A stretch of DNA of 64,000 nt from Yoonia sp034652275 (lineage in GTDB: Bacteria > Pseudomonadota > Alphaproteobacteria > Rhodobacterales > Rhodobacteraceae): the NCBI RefSeq assembly GCF_034652275.1, contig NZ_JAXIWG010000001.1, positions 558,001 through 622,000 of the forward strand, written 5' to 3'. The notes under the pieces are model-generated. The model saw nothing but the letters and a program-made list of their open reading frames with translations. It made no database searches and had not been told where the DNA came from. Positions 1-10,435 of this stretch are shown in pieces. The translations under genes were made by a program, and so were the position numbers. The number at the start of each line of letters is the position of its first letter. Position 1 is the stretch's first letter.

Positions 1-186
1 CGCCATGCGGGGCATATCTTCGACAAACATCAGGCCCTGCGCGCGAGTCGCAGGCGTATCGGCGATTTCGACGTTGAAGGTCGCCTGCCCCCACCCGCCC
101 GATATCGTCACACGGTCATCGGCACAGGCAGCAGCTGCCCCCTGCGCGGCCAAGGCCAGACCGACGGCAAGAATCACCGTTTTCAT
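1..186 (-). CDS. DUF192 domain protein, 5' part only (runs off the left edge)
   Basis: The visible N-terminal 62 residues begin with a signal peptide (MKTVILAVGLALAAQGAAAA), so the protein is exported. The mature part contains FNVEIADTPATRAQGLMFVE, the hallmark opening of the DUF192 family (small secreted beta-rich proteins of unknown function). The start codon overlaps the stop of the cold-shock gene (ATGA), so the two genes are probably translationally coupled. The rest of the gene lies outside the window. The family call is secure from the motif; the function is unknown. Confidence 0.85.
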   Translation of the reverse strand, partial: MKTVILAVGLALAAQGAAAACADDRVTISGGWGQATFNVEIADTPATRAQGLMFVEDMPRMA

Positions 187-710
187 TTCACTGCACTTTC
201 CCAGCCGACAACCTCGATCGCCATGCGCCCGCGTTCGCCATCCACAAGCCGCAGGCCGATCGCCTCGCCCGATTGCAGGTCCGACAGGCCGGAGCGGCGC
301 AAAACCTCGATATGGATGAACACGTCATCCGATTTGCCGAACACATTGGCAAAGCCGAATCCCTTGGCCTTGTCGAACCATTTTACCCGGGCGGGTTCCA
401 CGGGGCGGCTGGCAATGTCCTCGGGGGTGAAATCCACCATGTCGCGCAGCGGCACAGCCGAATCGGTTTGCGGTGGCGTGATCGAGATGACCTCGACCGC
501 CTGCAGGCCACGTTGCGTATCCTGCACCATCATGTCGATTCGCGACCCGTCCACGACCGAGCCCTGACCGAAGTTGCGCAGCACATTGGCGTGCAACAGG
601 ATATCAGGCCCACCCAGTTCCGCGATTACAAATCCGAAACCCTTTGTAGGATCAAACCACTTAACCTGACCTTGCACCCGCCGGAGGTAGGCGGTGTCTT
701 GCGTTTCCAT
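183..710 (-). CDS. Cold-shock protein with two cold-shock domains
   Basis: Two OB-fold cold-shock domains lie in tandem. The first (about residues 11-70) has VKWFDPTKGFGFV and a DILLHANVL strand. The second (about 108-170) has VKWFDKAKGFGFANVF and DVFIHIEVLR. The KGFGF and (L/I)H motifs correspond to RNP1 and RNP2, which bind single-stranded RNA or DNA. Classical Csp proteins are about 70 residues with one domain; this duplicated form is known in alphaproteobacteria. I chose the start at 710 (METQDTAYL) because an AAGGAAG Shine-Dalgarno lies just upstream; an in-frame ATG at 731 has no such support. The gene lies downstream of pdxH and is coupled to the DUF192 gene. A role as an RNA chaperone in stress or stationary phase is inferred. 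Confidence 0.92.
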   Translation of the reverse strand: METQDTAYLRRVQGQVKWFDPTKGFGFVIAELGGPDILLHANVLRNFGQGSVVDGSRIDMMVQDTQRGLQAVEVISITPPQTDSAVPLRDMVDFTPEDIASRPVEPARVKWFDKAKGFGFANVFGKSDDVFIHIEVLRRSGLSDLQSGEAIGLRLVDGERGRMAIEVVGWESAVK

Positions 711-825
711 TTCATCTTCCTTTTGACGCAATGTCTGTCCTGCATTGCGTCGATCAACTGTTCTGTTTCACCGCATCGTTGCGTAGCCAAGCCACAGGAT
801 GACGGAGTCTTCAGGCCTCATACCC

Positions 826-1431
826 TCACGGGTTCAGGCGGGTAACCGTCCAACCTTCCTGATCGGACCCGCGCGTCCACCGAAACCGGTCATGCAGGCG
901 AAACGCGCCGTCCGACCAGAACTCGATTTCAAGCGGATTGATCCGAAACCCACCCCAGTAATGCGGTCGATCCGGATCGGTTCCAAGCTGAAGCGTTTTT
1001 TTTGCAACGTCCGCCATCAAGGCGCTGCGCGACTCCAGCGGTTGCGATTGCCGCGACGCCCAGGCGCCAATCCGGCTTTTGAGCGATCTGGACTTGTAAT
1101 AGGCGTCCGCGATCGGCCCGTCCTCGCGCGTAACAAGTCCCCGGACACGAATTTGGCGCGCCAGAGACTTCCAATGCATGACGAATGCCGCCTTGCCTGC
1201 CGCGTCAATTTCGACGGCTTTGCGGCTTTCGTAATTGGTATAAAAAACAAATGCTGCCGGTTCGATCTCCTTTAACAACACCATCCTGACATTGGGCAAA
1301 CCCGACGCATCGACCGTGGCCAAAGCAATCGCATTGGGGTCCGAAGGTTCAGCTTGCTCAGCTGCCCGAAGCCACTGCTGCGCAATGACAAACGGGTCTT
1401 CACCCGCAAAAATGCCCGTCCGATCAGACAT
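826..1431 (-). CDS. pdxH: Pyridoxamine 5'-phosphate oxidase
   Basis: This is the FMN-dependent oxidase that converts pyridoxamine or pyridoxine 5'-phosphate to pyridoxal 5'-phosphate, the last step of vitamin B6 synthesis and salvage. The 201 residues match the usual family length. Family blocks are visible in order: RMVLLKEI (49-56), FYTNYESRK (63-71), HWKSLARQIRVRG (86-98), and the C-terminal signature with PLEIEFW followed by RLHDR. The gene is divergent from fabI across about 150 bp and is followed on the same strand by the cold-shock gene. No specific regulatory site was recognised. Confidence 0.96.
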   Translation of the reverse strand: MSDRTGIFAGEDPFVIAQQWLRAAEQAEPSDPNAIALATVDASGLPNVRMVLLKEIEPAAFVFYTNYESRKAVEIDAAGKAAFVMHWKSLARQIRVRGLVTREDGPIADAYYKSRSLKSRIGAWASRQSQPLESRSALMADVAKKTLQLGTDPDRPHYWGGFRINPLEIEFWSDGAFRLHDRFRWTRGSDQEGWTVTRLNP

Positions 1432-1584
1432 TGCCGATCCTCACATAGGCCCCCACAGTCAGGCTTAGGACCAAACAGAGACAGTATCAACCTTTTTGAA
1501 GGATTGTTCTCGACCTGCTGGCATCTAGGCAACGCACCTGCGCCCGTGCTAGGCACCACCAAACAAATCGTGAAGGGTGCAGCG

Positions 1585-2391
1585 ATGACATCGCAATTGA
1601 TGCAAGGCAAACGCGGGCTGATCATGGGATTGGCGAACGACAAATCGATCGCCTGGGGCATTGCCAAGGCCTGTGCAGATGCAGGCGCGGAACTTGCCTT
1701 TTCCTATCAGGGCGAGGCGCTGAAAAAACGCGTGGACCCGCTGGCGGAATCGGTCGGCTCCACCACGGTCCTGCCCTGTGATGTGGGTGACGAGGCGTCG
1801 ATCGACGCGCTTTTCGCTGCCCTCGAGGCGAAATGGGGCAAGCTCGATTTCGTGGTCCATGCGATCGGCTTTTCGGACAAGAACGAATTGCGCGGCCGCT
1901 ATGTCGATACCAGCCGGTCCAATTTTCTGATGTCGATGGATATCTCGGTCTATTCCTTCACCGCCGTGGTGCAGCGCGCCGAAAAGATGATGACCGATGG
2001 CGGGTCCTGCCTGACGCTCACCTATTATGGCGCCGAAAAGGTGATGCCGCATTACAACGTGATGGGTGTCGCCAAGGCCGCACTGGAAGCTTCCGTGCGC
2101 TATCTGGCCGAGGATCTGGGCAAGAAAAACATCCGCGTCAACGCGATCAGCGCGGGCACGATCAAGACGCTGGCCGCATCCGGCATCGGCGATTTCCGCT
2201 ACATCATGAAATGGAACGAATATAATTCGCCCTTGCGGCGCACCGTGACGCAGGACGAGGTGGGCAAATCCTCGCTCTACCTGCTGTCGGATCTGGCAAG
2301 CGCGGTCACCGGCGAGGTACTGCATGTCGATGCAGGCTATCATGTCGTGGGCATGAAAGCCGTCGACGCCCCCGATATCACGAAAGACTGA
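1585..2391 (+). CDS. fabI: Enoyl-[acyl-carrier-protein] reductase (NADH) FabI
   Basis: This 268-residue short-chain dehydrogenase-like enoyl-ACP reductase catalyses the last reduction of each fatty-acid elongation round. The cofactor loop GLANDKSIAWG is at residues 15-25 and the FabI-type catalytic pair is Tyr157-x6-Lys164 (YNVMGVAK). The substrate-loop region contains SAGTIKTLAASGIGDF. The longer open frame upstream lacks family similarity; the ATG at 1585 follows a GAAGGG ribosome binding site and gives the normal length. The LysE-type exporter starts 5 bp after the stop, suggesting cotranscription. Confidence 0.97.
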   Translation: MTSQLMQGKRGLIMGLANDKSIAWGIAKACADAGAELAFSYQGEALKKRVDPLAESVGSTTVLPCDVGDEASIDALFAALEAKWGKLDFVVHAIGFSDKNELRGRYVDTSRSNFLMSMDISVYSFTAVVQRAEKMMTDGGSCLTLTYYGAEKVMPHYNVMGVAKAALEASVRYLAEDLGKKNIRVNAISAGTIKTLAASGIGDFRYIMKWNEYNSPLRRTVTQDEVGKSSLYLLSDLASAVTGEVLHVDAGYHVVGMKAVDAPDITKD

Positions 2392-2395
2392 CGCC

Positions 2396-3010
2396 ATGAC
2401 GCTGGCAGCGTTCGCTGCGATCTGGTTTCTGCACCTTCTGGCCGCGATCAGTCCCGGCCCCGCGGTTGTCATGTCCGCTCGCACCGGTGTCATCGAAGGG
2501 ATGCGCACCGGCGCAATGCTGGCCGTGGGGATCGGCCTTGGCGGGGTGATCTGGGCGGCACTTGCGTTGGCGGGCCTTGCGATCATATTCGAGGCAGCAC
2601 CTGCGCTTTTGTGGGCGCTCAAGATCACTGGCGGTGGCTATCTGGTCTATCTGGCTTGGAAAATGTGGAAAGCCGCCGATCAGCCCTTGGATATGGGCGA
2701 TCAGAGCGCCCCGCCGCGCACGGCCCTGTCAGCGTTGCGTCTGGGGGTTGTCACGCAGCTGGCGAACCCGAAACCTGCCGTGTTGTTCAGTGCGATCTTT
2801 CTGGGCACGGTGCCGCAAGGCACTGGCGCAATCGCCTATGCGGCAATTCTGCTGGCGGTATTTCTGAACGAAACCTTGTGGAATATCGCGGTGGCGCGGA
2901 TATTCTCGCTCAACCGCACCCGGCGGGGCTATATCAGCCTCAAATCGCTGATCGACCGCGCATTCGGGGCCACGCTCGCCCTGCTCGGACTCAAGATCGC
3001 CGCAACCTAA
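2396..3010 (+). CDS. LysE/RhtB family amino-acid exporter
   Basis: This 204-residue hydrophobic protein has about six membrane segments. The N-terminal signature SPGPAVVMSARTG is typical of LysE/RhtB translocators, which export amino acids or their analogues. A central amphipathic loop (about residues 95-110) precedes the conserved ANPKPAVLFSAIFLG segment, another family marker. Substrate specificity cannot be read from sequence. It follows fabI by a few bases and may share its transcript, although no functional link is obvious. Confidence 0.9.
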   Translation: MTLAAFAAIWFLHLLAAISPGPAVVMSARTGVIEGMRTGAMLAVGIGLGGVIWAALALAGLAIIFEAAPALLWALKITGGGYLVYLAWKMWKAADQPLDMGDQSAPPRTALSALRLGVVTQLANPKPAVLFSAIFLGTVPQGTGAIAYAAILLAVFLNETLWNIAVARIFSLNRTRRGYISLKSLIDRAFGATLALLGLKIAAT

Positions 3011-3027
3011 TTGAATGACAGGACCAT

Positions 3028-3534
3028 ATGATGACCGACCGCCTGCCGCATGAAAAAGGCTTTCACATCTCCTGGGACCAGATCCACCGCGACAGCCGGG
3101 CGCTGGCCTGGCGGCTGGACGGGCACGGCCCCGATGACGGCAACTGGCGCGCTGTGGTCGCGATCACCCGTGGCGGCATGGCGCCAGCAATGATCGTCGC
3201 GCGCGAGCTGGATATCCGCACCGTCGATACGATCAGCGTGAAAAGCTACGACCATCAGGCCCAGTCCGAGGCCCGCGTACTCAAAGCCCCTGACGCCGCG
3301 CTGATGGGCGATGGCACCGGCATCCTGATCGTCGATGACCTTGTCGACAGCGGCAAGACGCTGGAACTGGTGCGCAGCCTTTATCCGAAGGCGCATTTCG
3401 CCACCGTCTACGCCAAGCCCAAAGGCCGCCCGCAGGTCCAGACCTTCATCACCGAAGTGTCACAGGACACATGGATCTTTTTCCCGTGGGACATGGCACT
3501 GCAATATGTCGAACCCTATCGCGGCAAGGACTGA
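3028..3534 (+). CDS. gpt: Xanthine-guanine phosphoribosyltransferase
   Basis: This 168-residue type I phosphoribosyltransferase transfers phosphoribose from PRPP to xanthine or guanine for purine salvage. The PRPP-binding motif ILIVDDLVDSGKT is at residues 99-111. The N-terminal FHISWDQIHRDSRALAWRL and the C-terminal WIFFPWD are typical of bacterial Gpt. An AGGA site precedes the double ATG; the first ATG is used here. The downstream spacer carries a diverged copy of the intergenic repeat found elsewhere in the window. Confidence 0.93.
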   Translation: MMTDRLPHEKGFHISWDQIHRDSRALAWRLDGHGPDDGNWRAVVAITRGGMAPAMIVARELDIRTVDTISVKSYDHQAQSEARVLKAPDAALMGDGTGILIVDDLVDSGKTLELVRSLYPKAHFATVYAKPKGRPQVQTFITEVSQDTWIFFPWDMALQYVEPYRGKD

Positions 3535-3551
3535 TCACCGCATCGTTCGAG

Positions 3552-3573
3552 CCCAAATATCCCCGCCGGAGGC
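3552..3573 (+). repeat. Diverged copy of the post-stop intergenic repeat
   Basis: The 22 bases after gpt read CCCAAATATCCCCGCCGGAG plus GC. This resembles the second half of the repeat found intact at 37794-37826 and 51110-51142, but lacks the preceding C/T-rich run. It is placed, like the others, a few bases downstream of a stop codon. Confidence 0.5.
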
Positions 3574-3609
3574 CTAAAAGTTTTTCGGCGCAACCTGTCT
3601 GGACCGCCC

Positions 3610-4785
3610 ATGACCCGATCCCGCACCGCCGCCACTTTCACGCCGCCCGTGATGGCGGCGCGGCGCTGGCTTGATGGCGTCACGCATCCGGCGGACAGGC
3701 CCCTGATCAACGTCAGCCAAGCCGCCCCCGTTGACGCCCCGCCGCTGGCCCTGCGCCAAGCCATCGCCGAGATCGCGGTAAACGAGCCCGAGGCACATCT
3801 TTACGGCCCCGTCCTTGGCCTACCGGCCCTGCGCGCTGAAATCGCCGCGCAATGGTCGGCGTCCTATGGCGGGCAGATCGATCCCGCGCAGGTCGGCATC
3901 ACCTCGGGCTGCAATCAGGCTTTCGCTGCCGCCATCGCCGCGCTGTGCGGTGAAGGGGACGAGGTGATCCTGCCGATCCCCTATTATTTCAACCACCGCA
4001 TGTGGCTCGATATGGCGGGTGTCGCCACGGTGCCGCTGGTCTGTGGTGCGGATATGGTGCCGACAGCGGACGCGGCGGCGGCGCTCATCACCGACCGCAC
4101 CCGCGCCATCGTACTGGTCACTCCCAACAACCCCTGCGGTGTCGAATATCCCGCCGCGACCCTGCGCGCCTTTATGGACCTTGCCCGCAATCGGGGAATC
4201 GCGCTGATCGTGGATGAAACCTACCGCGATTTCGACAGCCGCACAGGTGCACCGCATGACCTGTTCAGCGATCCCGCATGGGACGACACGCTGATCCAGC
4301 TTTATTCCTTTTCCAAGGCCTACCGGCTGACTGGCCACCGTGTCGGTGCGATCCTGACCAACCCTGCCCGCATGGCCGAGATCGAGAAATTCCTTGATAC
4401 CGTCGCGATCTGCCCCAACCAGATCGGCCAGCGTGCGGCCCTTTGGGGGATGCGGAACCTCGCGCAATGGTTGGCGGGAGAACGGGCCGAAATCCTCGAC
4501 CGGCGCGCGGCGATAACCGACCATTTCCCGCAGCTCGGCGCGCAAGGCTGGAAACTTCTCGGCGTCGGGGCCTATTTCGCCTATCTGGAACACCCGTTTG
4601 CGCTGTCATCCACCGATCTGGCGCAGCGGCTGGTGGCCGAGGCGGGCATCCTGCTTTTGCCCGGCACGATGTTCATGCCCGAGGATATGGCAGACGGCGC
4701 GCGGCAGCTGCGCATTGCCTTTGCCAATATCGACCGCACAGGGATTGCCACGCTCTTTGACAGGCTCGCGAAGGTGACCGTCTGA
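3610..4785 (+). CDS. PLP-dependent aminotransferase (class I/II)
   Basis: This 391-residue fold-type I aminotransferase has the conserved NNPCG turn (173-177), the cofactor-contacting Asp202-x-x-Tyr205, and the Schiff-base lysine Lys236 in SFSKAYRLTGHRVG. The start at 3610 gives the normal family length. The amino-acid substrate cannot be assigned; aspartate/aromatic-like subgroups are possible. It lies between gpt and the PpiD-type foldase gene on the same strand, with short gaps. Confidence 0.92.
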   Translation: MTRSRTAATFTPPVMAARRWLDGVTHPADRPLINVSQAAPVDAPPLALRQAIAEIAVNEPEAHLYGPVLGLPALRAEIAAQWSASYGGQIDPAQVGITSGCNQAFAAAIAALCGEGDEVILPIPYYFNHRMWLDMAGVATVPLVCGADMVPTADAAAALITDRTRAIVLVTPNNPCGVEYPAATLRAFMDLARNRGIALIVDETYRDFDSRTGAPHDLFSDPAWDDTLIQLYSFSKAYRLTGHRVGAILTNPARMAEIEKFLDTVAICPNQIGQRAALWGMRNLAQWLAGERAEILDRRAAITDHFPQLGAQGWKLLGVGAYFAYLEHPFALSSTDLAQRLVAEAGILLLPGTMFMPEDMADGARQLRIAFANIDRTGIATLFDRLAKVTV

Positions 4786-4847
4786 CCCTTGCACCCAAGG
4801 GCGCAGCCCCGTATTCATGCGCGACAAATTCAGGGCGGGACGGCTTC

Positions 4848-6689
4848 ATGGCACAGAAGAAAAAAACACGGATTGGCGCATGGGTAATCGTCGGCGTCGT
4901 GCTGGTCGGGCTTGCGGGCTTTGGCACGGGCGGGCTGACCGGCACGATCCGCACGCTGGGCAGCGCGGGTGACAAGGACATCACCGTTGCCGCCTATCAG
5001 CGCGCATTGAATGACCAGATCCGTGCGCTGTCCGCGCAGTTCGGCAGCCAGATTTCATTCCAGCAGGCGCAGGCCTTCGGGATCGACCGCCAAGCGCTGA
5101 GCCAGGTCGTGCTGACCCGCACGCTGGACAACGAAGCCGCACAAATGGGCATTTCCGCCGGTGATATGGCCGTGTTCGAACGGATCAGCGCCATTCAGGC
5201 GTTTCAGGGTGCAGGCGGGTTCAACCGCGACACCTACCGCCTTGTGCTGCAACAATCCGGCCAGAGCGAATCCGAATTCGAGGCTGAAATCCGCGAGGAT
5301 CTGGCGCGCACCCTGCTGCAAGCCGCTGTTGTCGCCGGTGTGCCGGGCGCTGCGGCGCCTGCCGATGCGCTGGTGCGCTATGTCTCCGAAGCCCGCGACG
5401 TGACCTTGCTGCGCGTCACACCCGAGATGCTGACAGCCCCCGTTCCGGGTGCCACGGACGAAGATATCGCCGCCTATTACGAGGCCAACCCCGACGAATT
5501 CATGCTGCCCGAAGCGCGCGAGATCACCTATGTCTGGATGACTCCGTCGATGATCGTGGACCAGATGGAAGTCACCGATCTGGCGATCGAGACGCTTTAT
5601 CAGGACCGGATCGCGGATTTCGTGCAGCCAGAACGCCGCCTTGTCGAAAGGCTGATCTACACCGACCCTGCCAATGCGCAGGCCGCAGCCGACCGGATCG
5701 CCGCCGATGAGGTGACATTCGACGCGCTGGTCACCGAACGCGGGCTGACGCTGGCCGATGTGGACCTTGGGGATCTGGGCCGTGATGAACTTCCCGCCGA
5801 GACCGCCGATGCGGTGTTCACCGCCACACCCGGCACTGTTGTGGGGCCGTTTCAAACCCCGCTGGGCGCCGCCCTGTTTCGCGTGAATGCCGTGCTGGCC
5901 GCGCAGGAAACAACGCTCGAAGAAGCCGCCGTTGATTTGCGCGCCGAACTTGCCGCCGAAGCAGCACGCAGCGTCATCAACGATGATTTCAACCGGATCA
6001 CCGACCTTCTGGCGGGGGGTGCCGCGCTCGAGGATCTGGTCCAGCAGACCGATCTGCAACTCGGCACGATCAGCTGGATGCCCGATATGACCGATGGCAT
6101 TGCCGCCTACGAAACTTTCCGCAACGCTGCCGCAGCAGCGACCGAAAGTGCCTTTCCCGAGCTTCAAGTTCTGTCCGATGGCGGCGTCTTTGCGCTGCGT
6201 CTGGACAGCGTGACGCCCGCCAGCGTCCCCCCGCTCGATGATATCCGCGATGATGTCGCCGCCGCATGGCAGGTGCAGGCGCAGCAGGATGCCGTCCTTG
6301 CCCGCGCGGCGGAAATCGCGGCTGAATGGACAGCCGAGACCGATCTGGCCGCCTTGGGCCTCACGCCGCGCGTAGAAGCCGGCCTGACGCGCCGCAGCTT
6401 TGTCGAAGGCGCACCGCAAGGGTTTAACCAGACCCTGTTCGATCTGGCCACAGGCGAGGCCCGCGTCGTGGATGCAGGCGACAGCGCGCTGATCGTGCGG
6501 CTCGATGCCGTGACCGAGGCCGACCCCGCCGCCACCGATCAGGCCGCACAGCGCGAGGCGATTTCGGAATCAATCGCTGCGGGTGTCGCACAGGACCTCT
6601 TTGACGCCTTTGCCGTCTCCGTCCAGCAGAACACCCGCGTCACCATCAACCAGGCCACCGTTGACGCGGTCAACGCCCAGCTGCAATAG
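4848..6689 (+). CDS. ppiD: Inner-membrane-anchored peptidyl-prolyl isomerase/foldase (PpiD/SurA type)
   Basis: The 613-residue protein begins with a lysine-rich stretch and one membrane anchor (about residues 11-30, WVIVGVVLVGLAGFG). A SurA-like N-terminal chaperone domain follows (to about residue 170), with a parvulin-like central part and a long C-terminal periplasmic region. This layout matches PpiD, which assists folding of proteins leaving the Sec translocon. Parvulin catalytic residues are not obvious, so it may act mainly as a chaperone. trpE starts 7 bp after its stop, a linkage common in Rhodobacteraceae as I recall it. Confidence 0.88.
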   Translation: MAQKKKTRIGAWVIVGVVLVGLAGFGTGGLTGTIRTLGSAGDKDITVAAYQRALNDQIRALSAQFGSQISFQQAQAFGIDRQALSQVVLTRTLDNEAAQMGISAGDMAVFERISAIQAFQGAGGFNRDTYRLVLQQSGQSESEFEAEIREDLARTLLQAAVVAGVPGAAAPADALVRYVSEARDVTLLRVTPEMLTAPVPGATDEDIAAYYEANPDEFMLPEAREITYVWMTPSMIVDQMEVTDLAIETLYQDRIADFVQPERRLVERLIYTDPANAQAAADRIAADEVTFDALVTERGLTLADVDLGDLGRDELPAETADAVFTATPGTVVGPFQTPLGAALFRVNAVLAAQETTLEEAAVDLRAELAAEAARSVINDDFNRITDLLAGGAALEDLVQQTDLQLGTISWMPDMTDGIAAYETFRNAAAAATESAFPELQVLSDGGVFALRLDSVTPASVPPLDDIRDDVAAAWQVQAQQDAVLARAAEIAAEWTAETDLAALGLTPRVEAGLTRRSFVEGAPQGFNQTLFDLATGEARVVDAGDSALIVRLDAVTEADPAATDQAAQREAISESIAAGVAQDLFDAFAVSVQQNTRVTINQATVDAVNAQLQ

Positions 6690-6696
6690 GTGCGCC

Positions 6697-8205
<1,509 letters not shown>

Positions 8206-8208
8206 CGG

Positions 8209-9711
8209 CTATTCCGGCATCTGTGCCTGCAGGATCGCAGACACAGGTGCCAGCGAAATCTGCGCCGGATCGCTGCGTGCCGCCCAGTTGCGGATCGCGG
8301 CCAGCGTGTCGGGTGTCGCCCGCCCCAGCAGGATAACATTGCCCGACTGGCGCGCCCGCAACGCCGCCTGTTGCAGCCCGCGCTCGATCGCGTCGCGGCT
8401 TTCGCCTGCGCCATCTAGCTCGCGCGCGATATTCGCGATCGGCACGCCATTTGCCGCGACATTGCGGAACGCCCCACCCAGCCCGCGCGGCAGGGTGACA
8501 AAACCGCGCCCTTCATCACCGACCAGTCGCAAAGCCTGATCGGCAAGCACACGGTCGGTTACTTCCGGCCCTGTGCCGTCGGAAAAGATCGCAATCGCCT
8601 CGGGGACAAGACCGAAGGCCGCGATATACGTCGTCTCGAGATCGGCAGGCTGCGCGCCTTGCGGCAGATCGGCCTGCAACAGAACCTCGATCCCTGCATC
8701 GCGATAGGCCCGCATCCGTGCGGTGACGTCAGGCGCAGATGCGTTCAGCACGATAGTCGGCACGAAAGGCAGACCGCTCAGGACCGCGGGCGCATCAATG
8801 ATCATGGCGTTGTCGAGCAGGACCACCGCGATCATCGGCAGATCGGCGGCATAGTCGAAATCGGCGGCATAGCGCACCAGCGGGGACAGATCGTCGGTTT
8901 CAGGTGTAGCGTCAGGGGCATCTTCGGCCGCTTCCGGTGTTGTACCCGGACGATTGACGCGGACGGAAGGGGCTGATTGCGGCAGCGCCGTCGTGGTTTC
9001 TTGCGCCGGGGCAGGCATGGTGTCGACCTCGGGTTGCGGCAGGATGATGTCGTCTGTGATCTGCGGCAATTCGGGGGCTGGTGCTGACTCTGGCTGCAGC
9101 ATTGGCATCGGCTCTGGTTCTTGGGCTGGCGCAGGCTGATCGACCGGCACTTCGGCCAGTTCAACTGGCGCTGCAGGAGCAGGTGCCGGGCGCGTCTCGA
9201 TCAAAACATCAGGCTCCTGCGCGGGCATCGCGGGCGCCTGTGCGGCTTGTCGCGGCGATACCGGCGCATCGGTGGCCACGGCGGACGGAAGATCAAAGAT
9301 CACATCGGGTGCTGCCAATGCTTCGGCAAGAATCGTGGCCTGGGGCGGTGCGCTATTGGCAGCGACGGCTGCAGGCTCTGCCGCTTCGGCCTCGGCGTCT
9401 TCAGATATAGGCACGGTTTCGGCCAAAGCTGGTGCCTCGGGGGCCGGTGTTGGTTCGGCCTCTGGCTCTGGCTCTGGCTGGACCGGTGCGACGGGGTCGG
9501 CCTCGACAGGATCAGGCGCAACAACAGGTTCAGGCGCGACTGCCTCGGACAACGCCTCCACAGGCGCGGTCGGCTGCACCTCTGCAAGCTCAGGCGGCGG
9601 CATATCGGACGGCTGGCGTCGCTCCGGTTGATCCACCAAGACCGATGTCGTGACGAGCGCGCCGCCCCCGATCAAGATAGCCCAGAAACCGCCTGCCAGA
9701 AATGCCCGCAT
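8209..9711 (-). CDS. Divergent polysaccharide deacetylase family protein
   Basis: The 500-residue protein starts with one membrane segment (about residues 5-27). A Pro/Ala/Glu-rich low-complexity linker runs to about residue 275, and the C-terminal domain of about 225 residues matches the divergent polysaccharide deacetylase (YibQ-like) family: IAVVLLDNAMII, FVPTIVLNAS and GIEVLLQADLPQG. The linker probably spans the periplasm. The family belongs to the NodB-like deacetylase superfamily but its activity is generally unproven. It is inverted between trpE and trpG and convergent with trpE (3 bp gap). No biochemical link to tryptophan synthesis is known to me. Confidence 0.85.
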   Translation of the reverse strand: MRAFLAGGFWAILIGGGALVTTSVLVDQPERRQPSDMPPPELAEVQPTAPVEALSEAVAPEPVVAPDPVEADPVAPVQPEPEPEAEPTPAPEAPALAETVPISEDAEAEAAEPAAVAANSAPPQATILAEALAAPDVIFDLPSAVATDAPVSPRQAAQAPAMPAQEPDVLIETRPAPAPAAPVELAEVPVDQPAPAQEPEPMPMLQPESAPAPELPQITDDIILPQPEVDTMPAPAQETTTALPQSAPSVRVNRPGTTPEAAEDAPDATPETDDLSPLVRYAADFDYAADLPMIAVVLLDNAMIIDAPAVLSGLPFVPTIVLNASAPDVTARMRAYRDAGIEVLLQADLPQGAQPADLETTYIAAFGLVPEAIAIFSDGTGPEVTDRVLADQALRLVGDEGRGFVTLPRGLGGAFRNVAANGVPIANIARELDGAGESRDAIERGLQQAALRARQSGNVILLGRATPDTLAAIRNWAARSDPAQISLAPVSAILQAQMPE

Positions 9712-9853
9712 ATGACTGCCATCCTTGTTATCAATGTGCTCGCCGCCTTCGGCCTTGACGCGGCAATGCCCGTCGGCCCATGTATGGCCGTGCTTATACC
9801 GTCAGCTTTGCCCTCGGCGGTAGCCCCAAATTTCTTGTCCACGGGACTTATCC

Positions 9854-10435
9854 ATGCTGCTTCTGATCGATAACTACGACAGCTTCACCTACAACCTCGT
9901 GCATTACTTGGGTGAATTAGGTGCTGATGTGGTCGTGCGCCGCAATGATGCGCTGGATGTGCAACAGGCGATGGCGATGAACCCGTCCGCCATCGTGCTG
10001 TCCCCCGGCCCCTGTGATCCCGCACAGGCGGGCATCTGCCTGCCGCTGGTCCATGCGGCCGCTGAAACCGGCATGCCGCTCTTGGGCGTCTGTCTAGGCC
10101 ATCAGGCGATTGGCGAGGCGTTTGGCGGCAATGTCGTGCGCTGCCATGAGATCGTACATGGCAAGATGGGCCAGATGCGGCACACGGGTCAGGGCCTGTT
10201 CGCGGGCCTGCCCAGCCCCTTTGCCGCGACGCGCTATCATTCGCTGGTCGTGGACCGCGCCACCCTGCCCGATTGTCTGGAGATCACCGCCGATCTGGAG
10301 GATGGCACCATCATGGGCCTGCAGCACAGAACCCTGCCGATCCACGGCGTGCAGTTTCACCCTGAAAGCATCCGGTCCGAACATGGGCACGCCTTGCTGC
10401 GCAATTTCCTTGATCTGGCAAAGGTGCCCGCATGA
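9854..10435 (+). CDS. trpG: Anthranilate synthase component II (glutamine amidotransferase)
   Basis: This 193-residue class I glutamine amidotransferase supplies ammonia to TrpE. The nucleophile is Cys80 in LLGVCLGHQAIGEAFGG, the oxyanion segment is LSPGPCDP (49-56), and the His-Glu pair sits in GVQFHPESI near the C terminus. It overlaps trpD by 4 bp (ATGA), indicating translational coupling. A 142-bp spacer separates it from the divergent deacetylase gene; no leader peptide or attenuator was recognised there. Confidence 0.97.
   Translation: MLLLIDNYDSFTYNLVHYLGELGADVVVRRNDALDVQQAMAMNPSAIVLSPGPCDPAQAGICLPLVHAAAETGMPLLGVCLGHQAIGEAFGGNVVRCHEIVHGKMGQMRHTGQGLFAGLPSPFAATRYHSLVVDRATLPDCLEITADLEDGTIMGLQHRTLPIHGVQFHPESIRSEHGHALLRNFLDLAKVPA

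Noticed and set aside
1549..2628. Minus-strand frame opposite fabI
   Set aside because: Shadow frame; fabI on the plus strand has full motif support.
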